64,000 nucleotides of DNA from Deinococcus aetherius (GTDB taxonomy: Bacteria > Deinococcota > Deinococci > Deinococcales > Deinococcaceae): positions 558,001 through 622,000 of the forward strand of contig NZ_AP026561.1 of assembly GCF_025997855.1 (NCBI RefSeq), in the 5' to 3' direction. The notes beneath the pieces are model-generated. The model saw nothing but the letters and a program-made list of their open reading frames with translations, searched no databases and was not told the DNA's origin. This document shows positions 27,216-36,245 of this stretch, piece by piece. How positions within the stretch are numbered: position 1 is the stretch's first letter; each line of letters opens with the position of its first letter. A program made the position numbers and the translations under genes.

Positions 27216-27539
27216 CTAGGAGCTGTCCAGAGCCACCTCCTCCGGCCACCCGGAAACGCACAACCGTCCCAGCCACTCCGGGAACAGGGCGATCTGTTGG
27301 AGTCGGGAGCGCTGACGGGGGCTAGGCGTGTCGATGTGCAGGTTCCAGAGCTCAAGGTCAAGCAGGGCGTCGGCGCACTCCACCTCGAAGCCAAACAGCG
27401 GCGAGTTCAGAGAGGCCTCGTGGTTCACCACCAGGCGCCAGGTACCGGAGGCGGCCGGGTCCTTGAAGCGGGCCTCGGAGACCGAGCACTTTTCCCGGTC
27501 GTCATGGCCCTCGTAGGTGTGGAGCAGCCGTACCTCCAC
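27216..27539 (-). CDS. Hypothetical protein
   Basis: 107 residues from GTG 27539; the open frame extends further upstream to 27668 without ATG (GSPVLGRRASAWQSLG, VQAEWDEQGRP in that extension look coding), so the true start may be lost or in another frame. The protein has KDPAASGTWRLVVNHEASLNSPLFGFEVECADALLDLELWNL and ends in EVALDSS. No family recognised. Confidence 0.5.
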   Translation of the reverse strand: MEVRLLHTYEGHDDREKCSVSEARFKDPAASGTWRLVVNHEASLNSPLFGFEVECADALLDLELWNLHIDTPSPRQRSRLQQIALFPEWLGRLCVSGWPEEVALDSS

Positions 27540-27997
27540 GGCGGGGCGGCCCTGTTCGTCCCATTCGGCCTGGACTGGCGCCGCGCCGAGGCTCTGCCAC
27601 GCCGAGGCGCGGCGCCCCAGGACCGGGCTACCCCCCAGATGGAACCCGCCCAGCGGCCAGAGCAGCCATCAGCCAGGGCGCCTCGCCGCGCCGCACAGGT
27701 CGGTCTCAGGGAGGTGGAGCGCGCCAGCGCCAGGAGGTACCGGAGAGCGCCAGGCGCACGGGGCGGCGGGGTGAGGTGAGCGAGGTTCCGGGGCCTGGTG
27801 CTGTCCATGGCTGACCTCCAGCCCGTGGGGGCGGTAAATCCGGTGTTTCGGGTGAAGTTGTGGGGCTGGACCGCTTCAGCGCGAACCCTCCTGTTGAGCC
27901 GAGCTGATCCCCTGGGCCTCCTTTCGGGTGAGTTCGGTCTGAGGGAGAGCGTGGGGTGGCAGGGCCTGCGTTGCGGACATCCGGCGTCCCCGGGTCC
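27540..27997. other. Stretch without a clear gene
   Basis: 27540-27668 may be the 5' part of the preceding reverse-strand gene. From 27669 to 27997 no convincing frame, repeat or promoter was seen on either strand. Confidence 0.4.
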
Positions 27998-28210
27998 TTA
28001 CCGCAGCCCGCGCTCCGTCACCAGCGCCTCCAGAAAGCGCATCAGGTCCATCAGGCTGGCGAACTCGCGCCGGTCGATGGGGCGGCCCTCCGGCGTCGTT
28101 CCCTGGAGCGAAGCGTCCCAGGCGTGACTCCCACGCGCGGGCCGGACGTGTACTTCCAGGTGGTAGGCGGGCGCGGACTCTGACTCGCCCGGCTGGGAAC
28201 GTTGTGGCAC
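27998..28210 (-). CDS. Small hypothetical protein
   Basis: 70 residues from GTG 28210. The composition looks coding (YHLEVHVRPARGSHAWDASLQG, PIDRREFASLMDLMRFLEALVTERGLR): a short beta part and a C-terminal helix. It lies just downstream of the big regulator on the same strand, with about 140 bases between them. No family recognised. Confidence 0.5.
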   Translation of the reverse strand: MPQRSQPGESESAPAYHLEVHVRPARGSHAWDASLQGTTPEGRPIDRREFASLMDLMRFLEALVTERGLR

Positions 28211-28351
28211 GGCTTCACCCCGGACCGAGGTTAAATGGCGCCCCGTTCCCTGGGCGTTCCCGCCGGGAGCGCTCCGCGTTCCCTGTGGTGGCCGTGGAGC
28301 AGCGACACACCGCTTCTTCCTAGTCCGGCGGTGGTCTGACGCGGCCCGAGC

Positions 28352-31300
28352 TCAGGACACGTTCAGGCGGTCAAAGCGCTTCACCAACCCTGAGCGCCCT
28401 TCGAGGTGGCCCTCCAGGCTGTCCGCGAGCGACAGAAGGGTCGCCTGGGCCAGCGCACGCACGGCTGAGGCGTTACGCCGGTCACCTTCCAGCACCTCTA
28501 TGACCGTGACCATCAGCTCAAGCCGGTCCGTGGGCGCAGCCCCCTCCAACTCGACGAGGTTCAGGGCGCGTTCCAGCAGTTCGGGAGGCACGTGGGCGAG
28601 GGTCAGATGAGCTTGAAGCTGGATATTCAGAACGCGGGGGGCGACGGGCGGCGGTGGCCCGAGGTTCTGAAGCTGTTCCAAGGCAGCGGCAGCGTCCCCG
28701 GACAGCACCAGCGCGCGGGCCAACTCGGTGGTGTGGGCGGCGCGGTCCATGAACGGCGCGTTCTCCAGGAAGGGTGTGGAGCGCAGCCGCTCCAGGGCGC
28801 GCACGTTCTGGCCTTCCAGCAGCTCGGTGTGAGCGACCACCGTGTCGAGCGCGGCCCGGTACAGCGGAAGGGTCATCCCCCCGGGGGCCCCGGCCAAGGG
28901 GTACACGGCCCCCAGTTCCTTCGTGGCCTCCCGTAAGTCGCCGCACTCCAGGAGCAGTCTCGCCAGCGTGAGCCGCGCTTCGATGACGGCGGGGTCCGCG
29001 CCTGTTGCCCCAAGGTGTTCTAGGGTGGCGACGGCGGCCCGCGCGGCCCCCAGCGCTTCACCGAGCGCGCCCTGGAGCCGCAGGGCCTCGGCTCGCAGGC
29101 CGGTCACGATGGCCTCCACCCGCAGGTACTGCCCCGCGGAGAGCCGCAGCGCCTCGTCGGTGTCCTCCAGCACGGCGCTCGCCTCACCCAGCGCCAGGAA
29201 GAGGGCGGCACGGTGGCGCAGCACCCAGGTCAGGATGCCCGCTTCCCCACGTTGCGAGGCGAGCGCCATCGCCCGCGCGAAGGTCAGGCGCGCGAAGTCG
29301 TACTGGCCCAGGAGCGCCGCGAGGTGGCCCTGCCAGTTGAGGGCGTAGACCAACGACACGTCGGTGGTTCCCTGGAACTCTTCCAGGGCGCGCGCGTTGT
29401 GGGCGGCGGCGCGCCCGAAGTCTCCGCGCAACAGGCAGGCCCGGGTCAGGCCGTTCTCGATGTTCCCGGCCGTGATGCTCGCCGCGTCGCTGCTGCCGGT
29501 GCGGCGGCGCAGTTCCAGGGCCTCAGCAAAGCGTTCCAGGGCGTGATCGGCGCGTCCCAGAAAGGTCTGCGCGTGCCCGTCGAGATACAGCGCGTTGACC
29601 CTGGACTCGGCAGAGAGGTTCGGCAGGGCCAGCATCGCGGCGGCCTGGGCCGCGAGTTCCACCGGCTGGCTGCGGAGCAGGTGAAACAGCCCCCGCATGA
29701 AGTGGTGTTCGGCCCGCCGCTCCGGGTCGCCCGAGCGCTCGGCCACCTGCCCGAAGTGCGTCAGGTGCCGTTCATAGCTGTCCGCGTCGGTCACGAGACC
29801 CAGGAACCACAGCCGCCGGCGTTCCAGGAGACCGCGCCGCTCCGGGTCGCGCTCGTGTTCGAGCATTCGCGCGTTGTAGCTCAGCACCTGGTCAAAGGCG
29901 TAGACGTGCGAAGCGGCCTCCAGCGCCCGCTCCAGGTGCGGCAGGGCGTCCGCCCCGTGTCCAGCGCGCTCGAAATGGGCGGCAATGCGTTCGGGTGGGG
30001 CCTGGGCCGCCTGCAATTGCCGGGCCAGCCGGTGGTGCGTGGCCCGCCGCCGTTCCGGGGTCAGCGCCTCGTCGAGCGCGCGGCGCAGCAGCTCGTGTCG
30101 GAAGTGAAAGCCAGCGTTCACCTCCTCCAGCAGGTCGGCGCGGCAGGCCGCCTCCAGCACGTCCAGCCGGGCAAACTCTTCCGCCTCCAGCCCGGCCAGC
30201 CACGCGCTCTCGAAGGGATCACCCGCAATGGCGGCGCCTTCGAGCAGGCGGCGTGCGCCCAGCCCCAACCGGTCCACCCGCCCCAACACGGTTTCACGCA
30301 GGGAGGGCGGAATCGGCAACTCCGCGTAGTCGCGCGTCGACTCGTCAAAGGGCGTGGCCCAGCCTCCTTCCGGTGCGGGGGCGAGCAGACCGGTTTCGAG
30401 CAGACCGCGCAGCAATTCCAGGATGTACAGCGGATTGCCGCGCGACGCCGCATGCAACCGCCGCGCGAACAGGGTGCCGCCGCCCGCACCGGACAGGCCC
30501 TGCACCAGGGCCAGCACGTCGGCCTCCCCCAGCGGTTCCAGATGGAGACGCTGGGCCAGCCCGTCACGCCGCAGGCCCTCGACGGTTCGCCGTGCGGGGC
30601 CGGACGCCTCCAGTTCCAGCGCCCGGGCCGTGGCGAGGGCGCGCAGCCCTTCCCCCTGCCGCACGAGATGCGAGACCAGTTCCAGCGTTCCCGTGTCAAA
30701 CCAGTGCAGGTCGTCGAGGATCAGCACCTGCCCCGACACCACGCCAGTGACGGCCCGTGCCAGACCCTCCAGAAAACGAGCTCGCCCTTCCCCCGTCACG
30801 GGCGGCAGCACGGTTTCGGGCGCGCACTCTGGCACCAGCCGGGCAACTTCAAGCCGCCACACGTCTTCCAGGCGATCCGGAGACCACGCGCGGGTTTCCA
30901 GTCCCTCGCGGATGAATTGCGCCGCTGGATAGAGCGGCGTGTGCCGGGTCTCCTCGCGGCCCCGCATGGTCAGTGCTTCACCGTGCGCGCCCGCGAACTC
31001 GGTGGCGAGGCGGGTCTTGCCGACGCCCGGCTCGCCCACCAGCACGGTCAGGCGAGCGCTGGAGCGGCTCAAGTGCAGCCACGCCGCCTCGCGTCCGACG
31101 AGCGGTCCCTGGAGCTTGCCCGCCGAGACCGGGCCGGAACCGGTGCACGCTTCGGGGGGCGGGCGGCTGCGGGCGCGTTCGGCGAGAAGGAGCGTGGCCG
31201 CCTCTGGCCCGAGGTCCAGTGACGCCGTGAGGGTGCGGAAGCGTTCAAACAGCGCGGTCGCATGCGCCCGTTCTCCCAGGCTCAGGTGCAGCCGCATGGC

Positions 31301-31891
31301 CTCGCGCACGGCGTGTTCGTCGAAGGCGTCCGTGTCGAGGGCCTGCGCCAGAACCGCCAACGCACCACGTACATCGCCGCGCGCCTCACGCGCCGCCACC
31401 ACACCCAGCCGAACCTCGCGCAGCCGCCCGGCCAGGCTGGACCGGCGCGCCTCTAGCCAGGTGATCCAGGGACCAGACTCGATCTCCAGCCCTTCAAGCA
31501 GCACGCCGTTGCCCACCGCGCTGGCCTGTTCGAGGTCGCCCGCCGCCGCCAGCCGTTCAAATTCCAGGGCATCCACGCGTCCCAGGTGGCAGCCGATGAT
31601 CTCACCGCCCGTGTCGAGGAAGGCGGCCAGTCCCGTCTCCCGGAGGGTGTGCAGGAGCTTGCGCAGGTTCTTGCGCGCCCCCGCGTCACCCAGGTCGCCC
31701 CAGAGGATGTCCGCGAGCATCTCCCGCGACCGCGGTCCCTCCAGGGCCAGCAGGGCCAGCAGCGCCCGCGCCTTGCGCGCTCTGAGTTCGAGCGGCACGC
31801 CGCCAACCGTCAGCGAGAATGAACCGAGCAGATGAAGCTGGGACTCGGGCGCTGCGCCCAGCCCGTGGTCAGAGTCCGATGCACCCCCCAT
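28352..31891 (-). CDS. Large transcriptional regulator: BTAD domain, AAA+/STAND ATPase and TPR repeats
   Basis: 1179 residues. The N-terminal winged-helix DNA-binding domain (HLLGSFSLTVGGVPLELRARKARALLALLAL) and the bacterial transcriptional activation domain (about 100-235, ALEFERLAAAGDLEQA, HAVREAMRLHLSLGERAHATALFERFRTL) are SARP-like. The ATPase follows, with Walker A GEPGVGKTR near 285 and Walker B LILDDLHW near 390, then helical repeats to the end. Such proteins act as ATP-dependent signal-responsive regulators; no target can be named. It is transcribed away from the lexA-like/imuY-type pair. Confidence 0.88.
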   Translation of the reverse strand: MGGASDSDHGLGAAPESQLHLLGSFSLTVGGVPLELRARKARALLALLALEGPRSREMLADILWGDLGDAGARKNLRKLLHTLRETGLAAFLDTGGEIIGCHLGRVDALEFERLAAAGDLEQASAVGNGVLLEGLEIESGPWITWLEARRSSLAGRLREVRLGVVAAREARGDVRGALAVLAQALDTDAFDEHAVREAMRLHLSLGERAHATALFERFRTLTASLDLGPEAATLLLAERARSRPPPEACTGSGPVSAGKLQGPLVGREAAWLHLSRSSARLTVLVGEPGVGKTRLATEFAGAHGEALTMRGREETRHTPLYPAAQFIREGLETRAWSPDRLEDVWRLEVARLVPECAPETVLPPVTGEGRARFLEGLARAVTGVVSGQVLILDDLHWFDTGTLELVSHLVRQGEGLRALATARALELEASGPARRTVEGLRRDGLAQRLHLEPLGEADVLALVQGLSGAGGGTLFARRLHAASRGNPLYILELLRGLLETGLLAPAPEGGWATPFDESTRDYAELPIPPSLRETVLGRVDRLGLGARRLLEGAAIAGDPFESAWLAGLEAEEFARLDVLEAACRADLLEEVNAGFHFRHELLRRALDEALTPERRRATHHRLARQLQAAQAPPERIAAHFERAGHGADALPHLERALEAASHVYAFDQVLSYNARMLEHERDPERRGLLERRRLWFLGLVTDADSYERHLTHFGQVAERSGDPERRAEHHFMRGLFHLLRSQPVELAAQAAAMLALPNLSAESRVNALYLDGHAQTFLGRADHALERFAEALELRRRTGSSDAASITAGNIENGLTRACLLRGDFGRAAAHNARALEEFQGTTDVSLVYALNWQGHLAALLGQYDFARLTFARAMALASQRGEAGILTWVLRHRAALFLALGEASAVLEDTDEALRLSAGQYLRVEAIVTGLRAEALRLQGALGEALGAARAAVATLEHLGATGADPAVIEARLTLARLLLECGDLREATKELGAVYPLAGAPGGMTLPLYRAALDTVVAHTELLEGQNVRALERLRSTPFLENAPFMDRAAHTTELARALVLSGDAAAALEQLQNLGPPPPVAPRVLNIQLQAHLTLAHVPPELLERALNLVELEGAAPTDRLELMVTVIEVLEGDRRNASAVRALAQATLLSLADSLEGHLEGRSGLVKRFDRLNVS

Positions 31892-32031
31892 ACGACAACT
31901 GTAAGCCTCACGGCGAGCAACGGTTTGAGCGTGAGGGGGAGGTCGCGCAGCCGACGTGACCGCGTGGGGGCTGACTCTGGATAACCGCTTCTAAGTCCTT
32001 CAATGTTAACCCTATTCAATTCAAGGGGTAC

Positions 32032-32504
32032 GTGACCAAAACTGGGCGTTACGGCGGCTTGGTGCTCACGGAGAAGGCGCAGGCGGTGGTTGGCAGCGGC
32101 ATCCCCATCTACAGCGAGATCGCCGCCGGTCCCCCCGTGTTCGCGGACCAGGCCCCGACAACATCACTCCCAGCGTGGACGCCCTGCTCGGCGTGCGTGA
32201 GGGCGACTTCTTCCTGCTCGTTCGCGGCGATTCCATGACGGGAATCGGGGTGATGGACGGCGATTACGTCCTGGTGCGTCCAGCGTCGGAGGTGCTGCAC
32301 GGCGAGGTGGCGGTCGTCCTTGTGCCGGGGGAGGGGACGGCCACCTTGAAGCGGGTGTATCTCTTCGGCGACGAGGTGACCCTGTTCAGCGAGAACCCAA
32401 ACTACGCCCGCATGACTTACCCGGCGGATCAAGTGGTGATCCAGGGCCGGATGATCGCCCGCCTGGGGATGGCCGCCCCCCGCGTGAGCGAGGGGAGGGA
32501 CTGA
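32032..32504 (+). pseudogene. LexA/UmuD-like SOS peptidase, frameshifted
   Basis: The first frame from GTG 32032 (AAGGGG just upstream) reads LVLTEKAQAVVGSGIPIYSEIAAGPPVFADQAP, including the Ala-Gly autocleavage site EIAAG. A base is missing in the C run at 32153-32156. The next frame continues DNITPSVDALLGVREGDFFLLVRGDSM with the catalytic Ser, then ATLKRVYLF with the catalytic Lys, to 32504. There is no helix-turn-helix before it, so it was either a truncated LexA or a UmuD-like protein. Its stop is two bases before the next gene. Confidence 0.75.
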
Positions 32505-32506
32505 GG

Positions 32507-33328
32507 GTGGCGCCCGGACGCACGGCCCCCATCGCCTGCGTCCACCTGTCGCCCTGGGCGCTGACGCTGCTGACCCGGCAGCATCCCGGCGTGCCGGTGG
32601 CCGTGCTGGGGGAAACGACCAGGCGGGTCACGCAGGCGAGCCCGGAAGCCCTGGCCGCCGGTGTGGGGATGGGGATGAGCGAGGCGGCGGCCCTGTCTCG
32701 CTGCCCAGACCTGCACGCCGAGGTGGTGAGCAGCCCCACCGCCCGCGCGACGTGGGCGGAGCTGCTGGAGACGCTGTACGCCCGTTACAGCGAGCGGGTG
32801 CAGGGGAGCGCGCCCGGTGTGGCGTTCCTGAACGTGGGAGACGGGGCGGCGCGTGACCTTGCGGCGGCCCTGCACGCGCCCGTGGGCCTGGCCGCCAGCC
32901 TGGAGGTCGCCCTGCTCGCCGCCCGACGTGCCAGGCCAGGCGAGGTGCGCTCGGTGATGGGGGAGGCCGAACGTGCCTTCCTGCCCCTCACGCCCGCCCA
33001 TCACCTGGACATCCTCGGCCTGACCCCCTCCCACGTGGAGGGGCTGCACTTTATGGGCCTCCGGGGCCTCGCCGACCTGATGAAGTGGAGCGCCGGGCAG
33101 CGGGAGAGCTACTTCGGGGTGGACGTGGGGAAGCGGTTGAATCGCTTCTTGCGCGGGGAACGCACGCTGAGCGTCGAGCGGTACATCCCCCACTGGGTGA
33201 TCGAGGCGAGGCTGGGCCTCGATCACCCGCTCACCGAGCCCGCCCAGGCCGAGGCCGTCCTGGCGGACCTGGCGCCTGGTCTCCTCGCGGAGTTGCGGGG
33301 CCGAACCTGCGCGTACCTGACCGTGCAC
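32507..33328 (+). pseudogene. Y-family polymerase-like protein (ImuY/ImuB type), cut by IS6
   Basis: About 274 residues from GTG 32507, then the frame runs into the IS6 element. It resembles the palm/finger and little-finger start of DinB-like proteins (PVAVLGETTRRVTQASPEALAAGVGMGMSEAAALSRCPDL, LDILGLTPSHVEGLHFMGLRGLADLMKWSAGQRESYFGVDVGKRLNRFLRG). The usual metal-binding acids of active Y-family polymerases are not visible at the N-terminus (CVHLSPWALT) or at the SxDE position (FLNVGDGA). In known cassettes lexA-imuY or imuB precedes dnaE2; here the 3' end and any dnaE2 are gone. Confidence 0.78.
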
Positions 33329-33361
33329 GGTTGTGGCAAGTTGTTCGGGTAGGGTGACGCG

Positions 33362-34075
33362 GTGCCCTGCGGTCAGAAGCTCCCCGGCTATCGTTTTCCT
33401 CTCGCCGTGATCGGCTATGCCGTGTGGTTGTACCACCGCTTCACGCTCAGCTATCGGGATGTCGAAGAACTGCTGCTGGAACGAGGAATTTGCGTCACCC
33501 GTGAATCTATCCTGACGTGGTGCATCAAGTTCAGCGACTTCTTTGCCCAGGGACTGCGCCAGCGAGAACCCCGACGGGGTTCTCGCTGGCATCTCGACGA
33601 AATGCACGTGGACGTCGGCGGGGTCAAACACTGGCTGTGGCGAGCCGTCGATGAACGTGGAGCTGTGCTGGACGTCTTCCTTCAGCAATACCGGGATACC
33701 GAGGCCGCCCGCTCGTTCTTCGCTCGCCTGCTCGGTGAATACGAGGTTCCCGAGGTTATCCATACGGACAAGCTCTGGAGTTATGGTGCAGCGCTTCGGG
33801 AACTTCCCGTGCTCCACACCGTGGAGCACGTCCGGGTTGTGTCCACAGCCCGTTGCAATAATTTGATCGAACAGTCCCATCGACCGACACGTCAGCAGGA
33901 ACGACAACAACGAGGATTCAGGTCACGAAAACGCGCTCAGGGCTTCCTCGACCTGCACGCCCGCATCAGCAACCTCCATCACCCAGCCCGCCCGACCGTT
34001 CCCGCTTGCTACCGTCGTCATCACCAACAAGCCGCCTTTAAGACGTGGCAAGAAGCCGTGTCGCAGGCGGCCTGA
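33362..34075 (+). CDS. IS6 family transposase (copy 2)
   Basis: 237 residues, the same protein as at 7238-7951, GTG start, DDE residues as described there. Both copies have an intact coding frame, so either could be active. Confidence 0.93.
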   Translation: MPCGQKLPGYRFPLAVIGYAVWLYHRFTLSYRDVEELLLERGICVTRESILTWCIKFSDFFAQGLRQREPRRGSRWHLDEMHVDVGGVKHWLWRAVDERGAVLDVFLQQYRDTEAARSFFARLLGEYEVPEVIHTDKLWSYGAALRELPVLHTVEHVRVVSTARCNNLIEQSHRPTRQQERQQRGFRSRKRAQGFLDLHARISNLHHPARPTVPACYRRHHQQAAFKTWQEAVSQAA

Positions 34076-34091
34076 ACTTCAGGCCGCCTGC
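34063..34091. repeat. 29-nt perfect palindrome in IS6 copy 2
   Basis: Same structure as at 7222-7250, overlapping the transposase stop codon. Confidence 0.8.
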
Positions 34092-34139
34092 CTTCCCGCA
34101 GCCCCTCTGCTCCCTTGAAGCCAACAACTTGCCACAACC

Positions 34140-34559
34140 GTGGCGGGTGAGACGAACGGCAGCTTCGCGGGCTTCACGAACGCCGGGTCGTACGACCCCT
34201 TCCTCGTCAAGCTGCGGGCGAACGGCGCGCCGGAGTGGGTCCGGCAGCTCGGGTCGCCGGGCGAGGACTACGGGTACGCCGTGGGTCTGGACCTGCGCGG
34301 CAACGTGTATCTCGCCGGTGACACGCCCGGCCGCATCGACGGTGGGGCGGGCGAGGACGGCGGCTTTTTCGTGGCCCGGTATGGTCTGGGCGGCGAGGAC
34401 CGGGGGGTCCGGCAGTTCGGCAGCGCGAACGAGTTCATCGAGGATGCGGCCGTGGACCCGCTCGGCGGGGTGACCGTGACGGGCAGCACGGGCGGCGACC
34501 TCACTGGGGCGGGCAACGCGGGGGCCGTGGACGCCTTTGTCAGCCGCCTGACCTGGTGA
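34140..34559 (+). pseudogene. C-terminal fragment of an SBBP-repeat beta-propeller protein
   Basis: The frame is open from the IS6 boundary to 34559. It shows SBBP repeats (GSYDPFLVKLRANGAPEWVRQLGSPGEDYGYAVGLDLRGNVYLAGDT and GGVTVTGSTGGDL..AFVSRLTW). Such repeats form extracellular propellers. The 5' part with the signal peptide is missing, so expression is unlikely unless driven from the IS. Confidence 0.75.
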
Positions 34560-34628
34560 GGTTGAGGAGCGACGGCGAGGTGTGCCCCTGCGCCGGACGC
34601 GGGCGGGCCGCACCCTACGGAGGGCCGG

Positions 34629-34913
34629 GGGATAGCCTCGCTGGCCCCGGACTTCGTCCCCGAGGCGCTGGCTCAGGTGCTCGGCGTGCAGACCCAGGGA
34701 CTGTGCACACGGCAAGAACAGCGGGAAACCGCGCCTGCGGAGCGTGGGGTGCTGCTCGTGCTGGACAACGTCGAGCACGTCATGGCGGCGCTCCTCGCCG
34801 CACGGCTTATGGAAGCGGCACCTGGGATCCGCCTGCTGGATGCTGGCCTCGACCCGTTGCGCCTGTGCCGAGCGCAGCGGGTTGAGGCGGGAGGGCAGCG
34901 GTCCCCCTTTTAA
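34629..34913 (+). pseudogene. Fragment of a STAND/NB-ARC-type ATPase regulator
   Basis: The + frame contains IASLAPDFVPEALAQVLGV and GVLLVLDNVEHVMAALLAARLMEAAPGIRLLDAGLDPLRL, the Walker B segment of large ATPase regulators with winged helix or LuxR domains. Only about 95 residues remain, and both ends are lost. Confidence 0.6.
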
Positions 34914-35539
34914 ACGGGGCGCGAAGCCTGCTTCAACGCCGCGACGAGCGCCGCGGCCGACACCCGTGCCCCGAAAATGGGCACGACCCGGTCCAGCACG
35001 TATTCCCGCTGCTCCGGGGTGAAGGCCGCCGTGGCGTCCTCCACGACCACGGCCTCGTACCCCCGGTCGTGCGCGTCGCGCAGCGTCGACTCCACGCACG
35101 TCTGGAGCGCGAAGCCCGAGAGGTAGAGGCGTTCAATGCGGTTGTTGCGGAGGAAGCCGTCAAGGTTGCTGCCCGCGAACGCACTCACACCGATCCGGCC
35201 GCGCGCCACAAATTCGCCTGCGCGCGGCGCGAAGTCCGGCGCGAACTGGCTGCCCTCACCCGAGAACAGTCCACTCGTCCTCAAGATCTCGCGCAGGCCG
35301 TACCGCACCCGCCCGAGTTCCGGATGCCCCGCCTCGAAGTCGTACCCGACGTGGATCACCGGGAGGTGCGCGTCGCGCGCCGCTTGCAGAACGCGCACGG
35401 CGTGGGACACCGCGGCATCGAACTGGACGCGGTCCTGAATGTAGGGTTGCATGCCGCCCGTGGCGTCAAGCCATTCGCGCTGAAACTCGATGAGGACGAG
35501 GGCGGCGTGGTCGAGCACGGGGGGGTCCTGATGGGTCAT
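34910..35539 (-). CDS. Cysteine hydrolase of the isochorismatase family
   Basis: 209 residues, ATG 35539 with AGGAGAC upstream. The fold is recognisable from ALVLIEFQREWLD near residue 14 (Glu where many members have Asp), VIHVGYDFEAGHPE, the ARGRIGVSAFAGSNLDGFLRNNRIERLYLSGFALQTCVESTLRDAHDRGYE stretch with the nucleophile Cys near 137, and VVVEDATAAF. The middle Lys of the triad is not obvious. It likely hydrolyses an amide such as nicotinamide or an isochorismate-like substrate. Divergent from the HxlR gene, which probably controls it. Confidence 0.87.
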   Translation of the reverse strand: MTHQDPPVLDHAALVLIEFQREWLDATGGMQPYIQDRVQFDAAVSHAVRVLQAARDAHLPVIHVGYDFEAGHPELGRVRYGLREILRTSGLFSGEGSQFAPDFAPRAGEFVARGRIGVSAFAGSNLDGFLRNNRIERLYLSGFALQTCVESTLRDAHDRGYEAVVVEDATAAFTPEQREYVLDRVVPIFGARVSAAALVAALKQASRPV

Positions 35540-35751
35540 GGTTGGTCTCCTGAAGGGTCGTGGGGACGCCAGCTGGACGCGAGAAGCGACGGGCGGCCGG
35601 AGAAGGGCGGAACGAGGGCACGACGGAAGCCTCCGGGGACGCGTCGGCGTCCCGCGGTTGTACGGTTCCTCCTGGGTGGAGGGGCCAGGGCCGCCTGGGA
35701 TGGCAACCGGTGACCTTCCTCGACTGGGGTCATGGTAGAAAAACGCCGCTC

Positions 35752-35807
35752 TGGACGCAAGAATGCACGAAGGCGTAATATAGGTAACGAATGGAAACTA
35801 CGTTACC
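35752..35807 (+). promoter_or_regulatory. hxlR promoter with palindromic operator spanning the start codon
   Basis: -10 box TAATAT at 35776-35781, a weak -35 TGGACG at 35752-35757 (18-base spacer), ATG at 35791. Inverted repeat arms GGTAACG (35783-35789) and CGTTACC (35801-35807) lie 11 bases apart, covering the transcript start and the first codons. This fits autoregulation by HxlR. Confidence 0.55.
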
Positions 35808-36171
35808 GCTGTACGAGCCTGATGTGCTCAACGTGAACTGCCGCTCGCGCCTTGCGTTCGACGTGGTGAGTGATAAGTGGACGCCCCTGGTGGTGTACGC
35901 CCTGCGGCGAGGCGGGCGCCGTTACAACCAGTTGCGCCGTGACGTCGGGGGCGTCTCCGCCAAGATGCTCAGTCAGAGTTTGCGGCGTTTGGAGGCCGAC
36001 GGCCTGGTGGAACGTCGGGTGACGCCCGCTGTGCCGCCCGAGGTGGAATACCGCCTTACCCCGCTCGGCTCGACGCTGCTCACGCCGATCAGTGTGCTGG
36101 TGGCGTGGGCTGAGGACCATTACCTGGACGTCGAGCGCCACCGTGCGGCGGGTGGAGCGACGCGGCCCTGA
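35791..36171 (+). CDS. HxlR family transcriptional regulator
   Basis: 126 residues. Winged-helix features of the HxlR/DUF24 family: VNCRSRLAFDVVSDKWTPLVVYALRRGGRRYNQLRRDVGGVSAKMLSQSLRRLEADGLVERRVTPAVPPEVEYRLTPLG. An N-terminal Cys near residue 13 is where redox-sensing members keep their reactive cysteine. It is divergent from the isochorismatase-type gene, the usual arrangement for local control. Confidence 0.9.
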   Translation: METTLPLYEPDVLNVNCRSRLAFDVVSDKWTPLVVYALRRGGRRYNQLRRDVGGVSAKMLSQSLRRLEADGLVERRVTPAVPPEVEYRLTPLGSTLLTPISVLVAWAEDHYLDVERHRAAGGATRP

Positions 36172-36245
36172 CCGGTGGGCCGTCCGGTGGTGCCACCGCT
36201 CCGCCTGGCCGAAGGGACTGGGGCAGGTCAACCGAGATCCGGGGG

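Larger units (their letters stand above)
33329..34139 (+). mobile_element. IS6-type insertion sequence, copy 2
   Basis: 811 bp, same termini and length as the copy at 7174-7984 but in opposite orientation. It interrupts the imuY-type gene on the left and abuts the middle of an unrelated SBBP-repeat gene on the right, with no target duplication (33321-33328 and 34140-34147 differ). The junction is therefore a deletion or recombination product, not a simple insertion. Confidence 0.93.

Noticed and set aside
29213..31222. Long + strand open frame opposite the BTAD/ATPase gene
   Set aside because: Antisense shadow of a clear gene; no motif, no promoter.
7174..34139. Interpretation of the two IS6 copies as a simple composite transposon
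   Set aside because: No outer target duplication, inverted orientation, and copy 2 joins two unrelated gene fragments; the history is more complex.
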